NCBI GenBank assembly: GCA_902536765.1
Contig: CACAYM010000004.1
Coordinates: 62,001 to 126,000, forward strand
Length of the DNA: 64,000 bases
From: an uncultured Pelagibacteraceae bacterium
GTDB lineage: Bacteria; Pseudomonadota; Alphaproteobacteria; Pelagibacterales; Pelagibacteraceae
Direction: 5' to 3'
Made by a program: the position numbers and the translations under genes
The notes under the pieces: generated by a model
Told to the model about the DNA's origin: nothing
The model's database searches: none
Seen by the model: only the letters and a program-made list of their open reading frames with translations
In this document: positions 18,478 to 27,128 of the stretch, one piece after another
Position numbering within the stretch: position 1 is the first letter of the stretch
Layout of the letters: every line of letters starts with the position of its first letter

Positions 18478-19469
18478 TGAAAAATTACATTGAAAAAATT
18501 CAAAATAATCAAAACTTGACATTTGATGAAAGTAAGTCAGCTTTTGAAGTTTTAATGGAGGGTAAAGCTGAAGAAAATGAAATTTTTGATTTTTTAACTA
18601 GTTTATCAAAAAAAGGTGAAACATCTGATGAAATTGCAGGAGGTGTTTACGTATTAAGAAATAAATCTAAAAGAGTAAACGTAGATAATTGTATAGACAC
18701 GTGCGGTACGGGTGGTGATGGAATGAATACTCTTAATATTTCAACAGCTTCAGCAATTCTTTTAGCAAGTCTAAATGTAAATGTAGCAAAACATGGAAAT
18801 AAAGCTGTATCATCTAAATGTGGGTCAGGTGATGTATTAGAGGCTTTAAATATAAATATTAATCTTGAACCAAATAATGTTGAGGATCAAATAAAGAAAA
18901 ATAATTTTGGTTTTATGTTTGCACCTAATTATCATAGTGCAATGAAATTTGTGGGTCCAACGAGAAAAAAAATTGGAAAAAGAACAATATTTAATATGAT
19001 TGGCCCATTAAGTAATCCTGCATTAGTAGATAGACAAGTTGTAGGTGTTTTTGATAAAAAATTATTAAAGATTTTTGCAAATGCTTTACTCAATCTAAAA
19101 TTGAAATTTGCTTGGATTGTGAATAGTGAGGATGGTTTAGATGAAATCTCGCCATATGCAAAAACAAATATAGTACAACTGAAACACGGAAAAATTTCGG
19201 AAATTGTAATAGATCCTAACGATTTAAATGTTAATGCTGATAATTTCAAAAATCTTATTGGTCAAGATTCGAAATTTAACTCAGAAAAAATTATTGAAAT
19301 ATTTAAAGGTAAAGATAATGATTTTTCAAAAGCTGTATGTTTAAATGCAGCTGCTGGATTAATAGTTTCAGGAAAATATGAAGATTATGAAATAGCTTAC
19401 AATATTACTAGAGATTTTATTAAATCAGGTTCTGCACATGATCATTTAACTAAAATACAAAATGGCTGA
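18477..19469 (+). CDS. trpD: Anthranilate phosphoribosyltransferase
   Basis: Transfers phosphoribose from PRPP to anthranilate. The 330 residues show the PRPP motif CGTGGDGMNTLNIST (76-90), KHGNKAVSSKCGSGDVLEAL, the anthranilate-site region FAPNYHSAMKFVGPTRKK, and GPLSNPA. The stop codon lies inside trpC, giving an 8-base overlap. It is the third of four contiguous trp genes; trpF, trpB and trpA are not in the window. Confidence 0.96.
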   Translation: MKNYIEKIQNNQNLTFDESKSAFEVLMEGKAEENEIFDFLTSLSKKGETSDEIAGGVYVLRNKSKRVNVDNCIDTCGTGGDGMNTLNISTASAILLASLNVNVAKHGNKAVSSKCGSGDVLEALNININLEPNNVEDQIKKNNFGFMFAPNYHSAMKFVGPTRKKIGKRTIFNMIGPLSNPALVDRQVVGVFDKKLLKIFANALLNLKLKFAWIVNSEDGLDEISPYAKTNIVQLKHGKISEIVIDPNDLNVNADNFKNLIGQDSKFNSEKIIEIFKGKDNDFSKAVCLNAAAGLIVSGKYEDYEIAYNITRDFIKSGSAHDHLTKIQNG

Positions 19470-20253
19470 AAACATTCTTGAAAAAATAATCAAAAGAAAA
19501 ACTATTAATATAGAGAAATTAAAAAAAACTCTAAATCAAAATAATTTAAGAGATCTGATTGAAAAAAATAGATCTTTTGTAGACTTTAAAAATAAAATTA
19601 ATCAAAATATAAAAAATAATAAAATTTCAATAATTGCTGAAATTAAAAAAGCAAGTCCCTCGGCTGGTGTTATAATTGAGGATTACAATCCTTTAGAAAT
19701 AGCAAATATATACAAAAAAAATAATGCATCATGTTTGTCTGTCTTAACTGAAGAAGAATTTTTTTTAGGCAAATTAGATCATATCAGTCAGATTAAACAA
19801 AAAATTAAACTGCCAATCCTTTGTAAGGATTTTTTTGTTGATAAATTTCAAATCCCTCTTGCTAAAAGTTATGGAGCAGATGCTATTTTAATTATTTTGG
19901 CTGGAGTAAAAGAAAATCTGGCTGATGAACTATATAATGAGGCACTCAAACACAAAATGTCAATCATTGTTGAAGTTCATACGGTAGAGGAAGCTAAAAA
20001 AGCATTAAAATATGAGGACGCTCTAATAGGTATTAACAACAGAAATCTTAAAACTCTAGAAACAAACATTAATACAACTTATGATATTCATGATGTTTTA
20101 ATAAATCATAAAGGACCACTTATTTCCGAAAGTGGAATAAAAAATAAAGAGGAGCTTTTAGATTTAAAAAGCAAAACTTCAATTAAAACTTTTTTAATCG
20201 GTGAATCACTTCTCAAAAATTTGAAAAATAATTCAATTTTTTCAGTTCTTTAG
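19462..20253 (+). CDS. trpC: Indole-3-glycerol phosphate synthase
   Basis: Ring closure of CdRP to indole-3-glycerol phosphate. The 263-residue TIM barrel has IIAEIKKASPSAG (57-69) with the catalytic lysine, LSVLTEEEFF, LCKDFFVDKFQI, GINNRNLKT and ISESGI with the phosphate-binding loop. It is monofunctional with no PRAI domain attached. It is followed after 88 bases by lexA; in several alphaproteobacteria moaC and moeA lie between these two genes. Confidence 0.96.
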   Translation: MAENILEKIIKRKTINIEKLKKTLNQNNLRDLIEKNRSFVDFKNKINQNIKNNKISIIAEIKKASPSAGVIIEDYNPLEIANIYKKNNASCLSVLTEEEFFLGKLDHISQIKQKIKLPILCKDFFVDKFQIPLAKSYGADAILIILAGVKENLADELYNEALKHKMSIIVEVHTVEEAKKALKYEDALIGINNRNLKTLETNINTTYDIHDVLINHKGPLISESGIKNKEELLDLKSKTSIKTFLIGESLLKNLKNNSIFSVL

Positions 20254-20302
20254 TGAAATAATTCTTTATTTTCCTGGTTTTTTTACTATTGTTTAATTAT
20301 AA

Positions 20303-20317
20303 GAACTTTTATAGAAC
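20303..20317 (+). promoter_or_regulatory. Alphaproteobacterial SOS box (GAAC-N7-GAAC) at lexA
   Basis: GAAC at 20303-20306, seven bases, GAAC at 20314-20317. This is the reverse-strand reading of the GTTC-N7-GTTC direct repeat that LexA binds in alphaproteobacteria. It lies 25-39 bases before the lexA ATG and overlaps a possible -10 element (TATAGA, 20310-20315), placing it well for autorepression. Confidence 0.82.
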
Positions 20318-20324
20318 ATTATAT

Positions 20325-20339
20325 GTACGATATTTGTTC
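20325..20339 (+). promoter_or_regulatory. Second, imperfect SOS box at lexA
   Basis: GTAC at 20325-20328, seven bases, GTTC at 20336-20339. This matches GTTC-N7-GTTC at seven of eight defined positions, in the opposite orientation to the first box and ending two bases before the lexA ATG. Bound LexA here would block the start codon region. It is weaker evidence than the perfect box. Confidence 0.45.
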
Positions 20340-20341
20340 TT

Positions 20342-21019
20342 ATGCTTACTAAAAAACAAAAAAACTTATTACTTTTTATCAACAAAAAGTTGAGATCATC
20401 TGGAATTTCACCGTCTTATGAGGAAATGAAGGAATCGTTAAATTTGAAATCTAAATCAGGAATACATAGATTAATCAGCGCTTTAGAGGAAAGAGGCTTT
20501 ATAAAAAGGCTTGCTCATAAAGCAAGAGCTTTAGAAGTTGTTAAATTGCCTGAAACAGCGTCTGCAAATGATATTTATAATAGCTTTTCACCAAGTGTAA
20601 TAAAAGGTGGATTAGATGAAACGACGGATGAAAGAAATGGTGCAGAAATCCCTGTTTTAGGTAAAATTGCAGCAGGAACGCCGGTTGAGGCAATTCAAAA
20701 CGAAGTAGCAAGAATTCCATTACCTGAAAATATAGAGAAAAAAGGTGAATATTTTGGATTGAAAGTTCAGGGCGATTCTATGATTGAGGCTGGTATCAAT
20801 GATGGAGATACAGTTGTCATAAAAAAAACCAATACAGCAGATAATGGAAAAATTGTTGTTGCTTTAATAGATGATCATGAGGCAATGCTTAAAAGAATAA
20901 GAAGAAAAGGAAAAACAATAGCTCTAGAAAGCGCGAATAGAAATTACGAAACTAAAATATTTGGCCCAGATAGAGTAAAAGTTCAAGGTGTGCTTGTATC
21001 TTTATATAGAAGTTTCTAA
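20342..21019 (+). CDS. lexA: LexA SOS repressor
   Basis: Autocleaving repressor of the DNA-damage response. The 225 residues have an N-terminal winged HTH (about 1-68; SPSYEEMKESLNLKSKSGIH) and a C-terminal S24 latch protease. The cleavage bond is A111-G112 in KIAAGTP, the nucleophile is S146 (QGDSMIEAGI), and the general base is K184 (EAMLKRI). It is longer than E. coli LexA because of a linker (about 72-102), as is common in alphaproteobacteria. A perfect SOS box and a near-match lie directly upstream. The gene follows trpC by 88 bases and precedes gltX by 22 bases. Confidence 0.96.
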   Translation: MLTKKQKNLLLFINKKLRSSGISPSYEEMKESLNLKSKSGIHRLISALEERGFIKRLAHKARALEVVKLPETASANDIYNSFSPSVIKGGLDETTDERNGAEIPVLGKIAAGTPVEAIQNEVARIPLPENIEKKGEYFGLKVQGDSMIEAGINDGDTVVIKKTNTADNGKIVVALIDDHEAMLKRIRRKGKTIALESANRNYETKIFGPDRVKVQGVLVSLYRSF

Positions 21020-21041
21020 ATAAATAGTCTAAAAATCTTAA

Positions 21042-22439
21042 ATGTCAAAAGTAGCAACAAGATTTGCTCCCTCTCCTACTGGTCCATTACATATCGGTGG
21101 GGTTAGAACAGCATTATTCAATTGGTTATATTCCAAAAATCAAAATGGCAAATTCTATTTAAGAGTGGAAGACACAGATAAAGAAAGATCTAAAAACGAA
21201 TACAAAAATCAAATAATACAATCACTTAAATGGATTGGTATAGACTATGATGGTGAAGAATACATACAATCTCAAAAAGTAAACGATCATATAAAAGTTG
21301 CAAATGAGCTTCTTAGAAATGGTCGTGCATATAAATGTTATTGTTCAAGCGAAGAGATAGAAGAGCAAAAAAAAAGAGCAAGACAAAAAAAGATTCCTTA
21401 TATTTATGATAGAAAATGGAGAGATAAAAAAGAATCTGATGCTCCAAAAGATATCAAGCCAGTCATAAGGTTTAAAAGTAAGATAGATGGATCATCAGTA
21501 TTAAAAGATTTAGTTCAAGGCAATGTTGAAATTGAAAATAATACCATCGAAGATTTTATTATCTTAAGAAATGATGGAACTCCAACATATAATTTATCAG
21601 CATCCGTAGATGACCATCAAATGAATATGACGCACATTATTAGAGGTGATGACCATAAAATTAATACCTTTAAACAAATACAGATATATCAAGCTATGAA
21701 ATGGGATTTACCATCATTTGCTCATATACCATTGATACATACGATTGAAGGAAAAAAACTATCAAAGCGAGATCAGGCTTCTACGTTAGATGATTACTCT
21801 AAAATTGGAATTATGCCTGATGCTCTTAGAAATTATCTATTAAGATTAGGCTGGTCTTACAAAGATAAAGAAATATTTACATTGGAGGAAAGTATAAAGT
21901 TTTTTAATTTAGAGGGTGTTGGGAAATCTCCTTCTAAACTTGATATGAGTAGAATTTTATCAATGAATGAGCACTATATTAAGAATATTGATGAGAATGA
22001 TTTATTCATACAATTAGCTGAATATTGCAAATTATATAAAAGTGAAATTAATCCTGATAAGAAAGAAAAGATCAGAAATTCACTTGCTTTCTTAAAGAAT
22101 AAAGCAAAAACTTTAGAAGATATATTTAATAATGGTCAATATATTATAAAAGATGAGGTCAATTTTGATAAGGATGATATTAAATTAATTGATGATAAAG
22201 CAAGAAAAGTAATCTCCGATTTTAATGCTCAATTTGAAAAAATAGATCTGCCTTCTCGAGAAATTTTAGAACCAATAGTAAATGGGCTCATAAAATCTCA
22301 CGATACTAATTTTAAAGGGGTTGGCCAACCATTAAGGATTGCTCTAACAGGTTCGAAGTTTGGACCTGGTATATATGATATAATTCTATCCTTAGGGAAA
22401 GAAGAAGTTCAAAAACGATTAAGTGCTAAGATAGCTTGA
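21042..22439 (+). CDS. gltX: Glutamyl-tRNA synthetase
   Basis: Class I synthetase charging tRNA-Glu, and probably tRNA-Gln as well if the cell uses the GatCAB route, which this window cannot show. The 465 residues have PSPTGPLHIGGVRTALFNWL (10-29, HIGH class motif), the zinc-binding-region remnant CYCSSEE, and the KMSKS-equivalent KLSKRD. The C-terminal anticodon-binding helical domain is complete and ends GKEEVQKRLSAKIA. The 3' end overlaps the convergent lpxB gene by 21 bases, leaving no room for a separate terminator. Confidence 0.95.
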   Translation: MSKVATRFAPSPTGPLHIGGVRTALFNWLYSKNQNGKFYLRVEDTDKERSKNEYKNQIIQSLKWIGIDYDGEEYIQSQKVNDHIKVANELLRNGRAYKCYCSSEEIEEQKKRARQKKIPYIYDRKWRDKKESDAPKDIKPVIRFKSKIDGSSVLKDLVQGNVEIENNTIEDFIILRNDGTPTYNLSASVDDHQMNMTHIIRGDDHKINTFKQIQIYQAMKWDLPSFAHIPLIHTIEGKKLSKRDQASTLDDYSKIGIMPDALRNYLLRLGWSYKDKEIFTLEESIKFFNLEGVGKSPSKLDMSRILSMNEHYIKNIDENDLFIQLAEYCKLYKSEINPDKKEKIRNSLAFLKNKAKTLEDIFNNGQYIIKDEVNFDKDDIKLIDDKARKVISDFNAQFEKIDLPSREILEPIVNGLIKSHDTNFKGVGQPLRIALTGSKFGPGIYDIILSLGKEEVQKRLSAKIA

Positions 22440-23555
22440 AACTACTTCTGAGGCTTCTGATGATGATGAAGTTTTAGATTTTATCTCATTTAATGTATTA
22501 TTCACATCGATAATTTGTTTTTTCATAAGTTCGGGGTTTTTTAAGAAGTATACTACAGATCTAAAAATTTCTTTTGAATTACATTCTTTTTGAATTAATT
22601 CTGGAATTATTTCTTTTTGGTTAATTATATTAATTATATTTGCAAATCTTGTCTTAACTAAAAATTTTACAATAAAAAAATTAATAAAATTCATCTTATA
22701 AATAATAATAGAAGGAATTTTTGCATTACAGATTTCAAGGGAAACAGTTCCAGATTTCACCACAGCAAATACTGAGTTTGATAAGATTTGTGATTTTATA
22801 TTTTCTTCTGATATCACATCAACATTATCAAAATTTGTTTTTTTAATCTCGTCTTTTATCAAATCTTTATTTTTATCTGTTGCATGAAAAACAAAATTGT
22901 ATTCGTTAAATTTTTCATTCATTAATTTAATAAAATCTATTAAGATTGGCAAAAGAATGTTTGTTTCTGATGTTCGGCTTCCAGCAAATAAAGATATAAT
23001 CTTTTTATTTTCATTAATTATATTTGATAAATTTGTTTTAACATTTTCTTTATTTTCTAGTAAAGGATGACCAACAAACGTATTATTAATATTTTCTTTA
23101 TCAAAGTATTTTTTTTCAAAATTGAACAATAATAAAACATGGTCTAAAAATTTTTTAAAATTCTTAACCCTTCCCTCTCTCCATACCCATACTTGTGGTG
23201 CAACATAATGTATCGTTTTAATTTTAGGATTTATACTTTTTACTTTTTCAGCAACTCTCAAGGTAAAATCCGGGCTATCTACACTAAATAGAATATCAGG
23301 ATTAAATTCAATTATTTTGTTTACAGTTTTATTTATTTTGCTTCTGATTTTAAATAAATTTAAAATAACACTGGTAAAACCAATATAGGTTATCTCATTA
23401 AGATCATATATTGATTTGATCCCAAGTTTGTTTAAATGTGTACCACCAACACTTAGATATTCTATGTTTGAATGATTTTGTTGAAGTTTATTAATTACGG
23501 TTGAAGCTAATTTATCTCCTGACGGTTCACCAGTTAATATAAAGATTTTTTTCAT
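22419..23555 (-). CDS. lpxB: Lipid-A-disaccharide synthase
   Basis: GT19 glycosyltransferase joining UDP-2,3-diacylglucosamine and lipid X to form the lipid A disaccharide at the inner membrane. The 378 residues show FILTGEPSGDKLAS near the N-terminus, FSVDSPDFTLRVAEKV, HYVAPQVWVWREGRVK, FVGHPLLE, LFAGSRTSE, and the nucleotide-binding KSGTVSLEICNAKIPSI. It is the last gene of the long envelope operon, directly after lpxI (TGA/ATG overlap of 4 bases), and collides tail to tail with gltX. Confidence 0.95.
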   Translation of the reverse strand: MKKIFILTGEPSGDKLASTVINKLQQNHSNIEYLSVGGTHLNKLGIKSIYDLNEITYIGFTSVILNLFKIRSKINKTVNKIIEFNPDILFSVDSPDFTLRVAEKVKSINPKIKTIHYVAPQVWVWREGRVKNFKKFLDHVLLLFNFEKKYFDKENINNTFVGHPLLENKENVKTNLSNIINENKKIISLFAGSRTSETNILLPILIDFIKLMNEKFNEYNFVFHATDKNKDLIKDEIKKTNFDNVDVISEENIKSQILSNSVFAVVKSGTVSLEICNAKIPSIIIYKMNFINFFIVKFLVKTRFANIINIINQKEIIPELIQKECNSKEIFRSVVYFLKNPELMKKQIIDVNNTLNEIKSKTSSSSEASEVVSSYLST

Positions 23556-24346
23556 TTCACCGAGATAAACATCTTATTTTTATTAGCAAATCTAATACAT
23601 TTATTTTTGTCCAAAAATACATGTTGTTTACTTTTTACAACAATGCCTTTTAACCCGGCTGTCTTACTTTGTTTTAAAGTTTTTAAACCAATTGTAGGTA
23701 AGTCAACTCTAAGATCTTGTTTCTTTTTTGGAAATTTAACTAAAACTCCATGGTTTCGAAATTTTTTACTTTTGCTTTTTTCAAGTAATTTTTTTGTTCC
23801 ACCTTTTCCTTCTACAAAGACTACTTTTTTATTTCTGACTACTACGGCTTGACTATAATTATACTGTTTTAAACTATTTAGCGTTTTAATAGCCTTATTA
23901 ATATTTAATTGATCCTTATGATTGGGCTTGAGATTTGAATAATTCCCCTTTTTAAGTGTAAGCTCTGGATTAAATTTAAGTGAATTTTCAGTTTTTATAC
24001 TATTTTGAGCTAATATTTTTATAATTTCTTTCAAAATAGCAGCATCACCAAGCTTGGATGCTTTGATAATTCTTGGAATATAATAAATTCCTTTAAAATC
24101 TAACTTTAATTTTGAAAAGTTTGGCTTATTGACTTTACCTGCAAATAAAACTTTTTTACAGTTATTTTCCTTAAGAATATTAATTATTTTACCAAATTGA
24201 CCTATAGAAACTAAATAAGATTTGCTATCTTTTTTAAATTTCTTTGATTTTGTCAAATCTATTATTAAGTACTTTATTTTTCTTTTTCTAATTGTTTTAA
24301 GTATTTTATAAGGAAAATCTGTGTCACCAAAAATTAATCCTATCAT
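23552..24346 (-). CDS. lpxI: UDP-2,3-diacylglucosamine pyrophosphatase LpxI
   Basis: Hydrolyses UDP-2,3-diacylglucosamine to lipid X and UMP. LpxI is the alphaproteobacterial replacement for LpxH. The 264 residues have the N-terminal IGLIFGDTDFPYKI region, the central KLGDAAILKEI, and the C-terminal part with VVVRNKKVVFVEGKGGT, VDLPTIGLKTLK and AGLKGIVVKS, as in the former DUF1009 family. The position lpxA-lpxI-lpxB is diagnostic. It lies one base after lpxA and overlaps lpxB by 4 bases. Confidence 0.93.
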   Translation of the reverse strand: MIGLIFGDTDFPYKILKTIRKRKIKYLIIDLTKSKKFKKDSKSYLVSIGQFGKIINILKENNCKKVLFAGKVNKPNFSKLKLDFKGIYYIPRIIKASKLGDAAILKEIIKILAQNSIKTENSLKFNPELTLKKGNYSNLKPNHKDQLNINKAIKTLNSLKQYNYSQAVVVRNKKVVFVEGKGGTKKLLEKSKSKKFRNHGVLVKFPKKKQDLRVDLPTIGLKTLKQSKTAGLKGIVVKSKQHVFLDKNKCIRFANKNKMFISVK

Positions 24347-24347
24347 A

Positions 24348-25124
24348 TTATGAAAATGGGGTACAAATGGATCTTTTTTTATCCTTGGTAATAAATTCTA
24401 TTACCTCTTTAACTAATGGATTTTCTTTAAATGAGCCATTTAATTTACTTATATTTTCATTAATATTTTTAGAGGCAAAAATCTCCTTATAAGCCTCGCT
24501 TAAACCTAAAATATCTTTATTTTCAAATTTTGCTCTTCTCAACCCTATTAAATTTAATCCTTGTAATGAATTTCTATTTCCTGTTGATAACCCGTAAGGA
24601 ATAACATCGTGTAGAACTCCTGTCATTCCTCCAATCATTGCCATTTTACCAATTCTTGTAAACTGTTGAACAGCAGAATTCCCACCTATAACTACATTAT
24701 CTTCAATAACAGCATGACCACCTAAAGGTACATTATTTGCTATAATGACATTATTACCAACCTGGCAATCATGGGCTATGTGAGATGAAATCATAAATAA
24801 ACAATTATTTCCAATTACTGTCTTACCTCCACCTCCAATTGTTCCAGGATTTATTGTTACATACTCTCTTATTTTATTATGATCTCCAATAACTAAACTT
24901 GTTTCTTCGCCATTATATTTTAAATCTTGTGGATCATTAATTGACACAAATGGATAAATCTTATTTCCTTTTCCAATTTTAATATTTCCAGTAATGCTTA
25001 CATGTGATTGAATCTCTGTATTCTCTCCAATTTCTACATTGGGACCTATAAATGTGTATGGTCCAATCTTTACACTAGAATGAACTTTTGCATTTTTGTT
25101 TATTATAGCTGTTTTATCTATCAT
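24348..25124 (-). CDS. lpxA: UDP-N-acetylglucosamine acyltransferase
   Basis: First step of lipid A synthesis: 3-O-acylation of UDP-GlcNAc from acyl-ACP. The 258 residues comprise an N-terminal left-handed beta helix of hexapeptide repeats (about 1-185) with catalytic H118 (SSHIAHDCQVGNN), and a C-terminal helical domain with GLNLIGLRRAKF. The motif GGMTGVLHDVIPYG is conserved. It is preceded by lpxD with a 4-base overlap, so the two related hexapeptide acyltransferases are adjacent. Confidence 0.96.
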   Translation of the reverse strand: MIDKTAIINKNAKVHSSVKIGPYTFIGPNVEIGENTEIQSHVSITGNIKIGKGNKIYPFVSINDPQDLKYNGEETSLVIGDHNKIREYVTINPGTIGGGGKTVIGNNCLFMISSHIAHDCQVGNNVIIANNVPLGGHAVIEDNVVIGGNSAVQQFTRIGKMAMIGGMTGVLHDVIPYGLSTGNRNSLQGLNLIGLRRAKFENKDILGLSEAYKEIFASKNINENISKLNGSFKENPLVKEVIEFITKDKKRSICTPFS

Positions 25125-26098
25125 TGATTTTTCCTAATAAAATTTTTTAAGTCTTTTGCTGGATAACCCATTACTTTAGAATTATCGGGAATATTTTTTA
25201 TAACTCCACTACCACCACCAATTTGCACATTATTACCAATCTTAAGATGACCTGAAATACCTGCCTGACCTCCAATCATAACATTATTACCTAAAGTCGA
25301 ACTTCCAGCAAAACCTACTTGTCCAGCAATAATACAATTCTCCCCAATTTTAACGTTATGAGCTATATGTATTTGATTATCTAAATAAGTATTTTTTCCT
25401 ATAATTGTGTTTGAAAGAGATCCTCTATCTATCGTGGATCCACAGCCTATTTCAACATTATCTTCAATTATTACAATACCTATTTGAGGGTACCTAAAAT
25501 TTGATTCTTTATTAGGAAAAAAACCAAATCCTTTTTTTCCAATTACACAACCATCTAAAATGTGAACATTATTCTTAATTAATGAATTTCTAATAATTAC
25601 ATTCGATCCTATAGAACAATTATCGCCTATATTCACATTTTTTTCTATTATTGAATTATGACCAATTAAACAATTTTTACCAATTTTTACATTATTACCG
25701 ATAAGAACATTTTTTCCAAATTTAACTTTATTTTTAAATTCTTTCTCATTAATATTTTTAACGGTGTTGTCATAATCGTCAGTAATAGAGTCAGGATAAA
25801 AAATTTTTGTTATTTGAGCGGTATGTAATAAAACTTTGTCAGTAATTATAGCTTTACAAGTGTTTGGTAAAAATGATTTAAAATTTTCAGAAGTTAAGCA
25901 ATAAGAAGCTTTAGTTTTTTTTGCTAAATCAGCATATTTTTTTGAGTGAAAAAAAGTTATTTCATTTTTTTTTGATGAATTAATATCTTTAATATCAGTT
26001 ATTTCGTCATCTGGTAAATTATAAATATTTAATTTTATTGCCTCAAGCAAAAAATTTATATTATGAGGGCCTGTATTTTTAAAAAAAGGATTAATCAT
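25121..26098 (-). CDS. lpxD: UDP-3-O-acylglucosamine N-acyltransferase
   Basis: Adds the N-linked acyl chain in lipid A synthesis. The 325 residues start at the ATG 26096-26098 (MINPFFKNTGPHN); a TTG 18 bases upstream keeps the frame open but falls inside a hairpin and does not fit the family N-terminus. The uridine-binding N-terminal domain spans about 1-105. A beta helix of hexapeptide repeats follows, with catalytic histidine in NQIHIAHNVKIG and the conserved RGSLSNTIIG. The C-terminal helix ends GYPAKDLKNFIRKNQ. It lies between fabZ and lpxA, the reverse of the usual lpxD-fabZ order. Confidence 0.94.
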   Translation of the reverse strand: MINPFFKNTGPHNINFLLEAIKLNIYNLPDDEITDIKDINSSKKNEITFFHSKKYADLAKKTKASYCLTSENFKSFLPNTCKAIITDKVLLHTAQITKIFYPDSITDDYDNTVKNINEKEFKNKVKFGKNVLIGNNVKIGKNCLIGHNSIIEKNVNIGDNCSIGSNVIIRNSLIKNNVHILDGCVIGKKGFGFFPNKESNFRYPQIGIVIIEDNVEIGCGSTIDRGSLSNTIIGKNTYLDNQIHIAHNVKIGENCIIAGQVGFAGSSTLGNNVMIGGQAGISGHLKIGNNVQIGGGSGVIKNIPDNSKVMGYPAKDLKNFIRKNQ

Positions 26099-26099
26099 T

Positions 26100-26124
26100 A
26101 ATAAGTTTAATATCAAAACTTATT
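26100..26124 (-). repeat. Perfect 9-bp inverted repeat abutting the lpxD start codon
   Basis: AATAAGTTT at 26100-26108 and its exact complement at 26116-26124, with a 7-base loop. It fills much of the 54-base fabZ-lpxD gap and ends one base before the lpxD ATG. As RNA it would form an A/U-rich hairpin occupying the ribosome landing site. It has no GC core or U tract, so it is not a standard terminator. Confidence 0.5.
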
Positions 26125-26152
26125 TTAAAAGCTTATCAAGATTTATTGCTAA

Positions 26153-26602
26153 TTATTTCCTGTCAACAATTGTAGCTGACCATTGAGCATCTGCCATTTT
26201 TTTTCCATCAACAAAAGCTTCACCTTTATATTTCCAAACACGACCATGTGATCTTATAGCCTCAATTTGAAGCTCAAGCTTACAATCTGGAACAACTGGA
26301 TTCCTGAATCTAGCTTTTTCAACACTCATTAAAAAAACTAATTTATTTTCATAAGTAGATTTATCGATTCCATGAGCAGTTAAAGCTGCAGCAGCTTGAC
26401 CAAAAGCTTCTACAATTAAAACACCTGGCATAACCGGTTGACCAGGAAAATGACCTTGAACATAAAAACTATTTTTTTTTACATTTACTATAGCCTTCGC
26501 TGATTTAAGTTTTTCAATATTTATCAATTCGTCAATAAGCAACATTGGTTCTCTATGTGGTAGAAGGTTTATTATTTCGTTTTTTGATAATTTATCTAAC
26601 AT
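26153..26602 (-). CDS. fabZ: 3-hydroxyacyl-ACP dehydratase FabZ
   Basis: Dehydrates 3-hydroxyacyl-ACP in fatty acid elongation, drawing on the same hydroxyacyl pool used by LpxA and LpxD. The 149-residue hot-dog fold has LLPHREPMLLID (13-24), the active-site H51 in GHFPGQPVMPGVL and E65 in VEAFGQAAA. It is one base downstream of skp. Its product competes with lipid A acylation for substrate, which explains the conserved neighbourhood. Confidence 0.96.
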   Translation of the reverse strand: MLDKLSKNEIINLLPHREPMLLIDELINIEKLKSAKAIVNVKKNSFYVQGHFPGQPVMPGVLIVEAFGQAAAALTAHGIDKSTYENKLVFLMSVEKARFRNPVVPDCKLELQIEAIRSHGRVWKYKGEAFVDGKKMADAQWSATIVDRK

Positions 26603-26603
26603 A

Positions 26604-27128
26604 TCAATCTAGTTTAATTTTAGAAATTTTTTCATTAACAATTTTAAGAATATTAGATGTGATATCTAATTCTGATTTACCCATAATAATATTTTTTTTT
26701 TGAACAATTATAGAAATATTATTTTTAGCAGCGTAATCTCCTAATATTGGTTTTATTTGATTTGAGAATTCTGCACTTGCTTTTACTCTTTTCTTATTAC
26801 TCTCTTGAATTATATTTTGTCTTTTAGTTCTATATTCTGAAATTTGTTTACTTAGTTTCTCCAATTTTGTTTTAAATTCATTTTCACTAAGAACGTTTTT
26901 CTTACCAATCAAATCTAATTCTTGAGCTTTTAAATCTTCTTCTATCTTTTTAAATTTGTTAATATTTTTCTCATTTGATTTCGAAATTTGGTCTATAATC
27001 ATCTTACCTGCTTTAGATTCTTTCATAATTTTTTCCATATCAATATAAACTATCTGCTCCGCATTAATTTTTTGAAAAGCAAAAAAAAATAAAGATAAAA
27101 ATATTATGACTAATTTTTTTTTTAGCAT
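26604..27128 (-). CDS. skp: OmpH/Skp-family periplasmic chaperone
   Basis: Periplasmic holdase for unfolded outer-membrane proteins. The 174 residues comprise a signal peptide (MLKKKLVIIFLSLFFFAFQ, likely cleaved near NA/EQ), the OmpH start EQIVYIDMEKIM, and two long charged helices that form the tentacle-like coiled coil (about 45-130). The sequence is variable but size, composition and place directly after bamA (TAATG overlap) make the call firm. Confidence 0.9.
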   Translation of the reverse strand: MLKKKLVIIFLSLFFFAFQKINAEQIVYIDMEKIMKESKAGKMIIDQISKSNEKNINKFKKIEEDLKAQELDLIGKKNVLSENEFKTKLEKLSKQISEYRTKRQNIIQESNKKRVKASAEFSNQIKPILGDYAAKNNISIIVQKKNIIMGKSELDITSNILKIVNEKISKIKLD

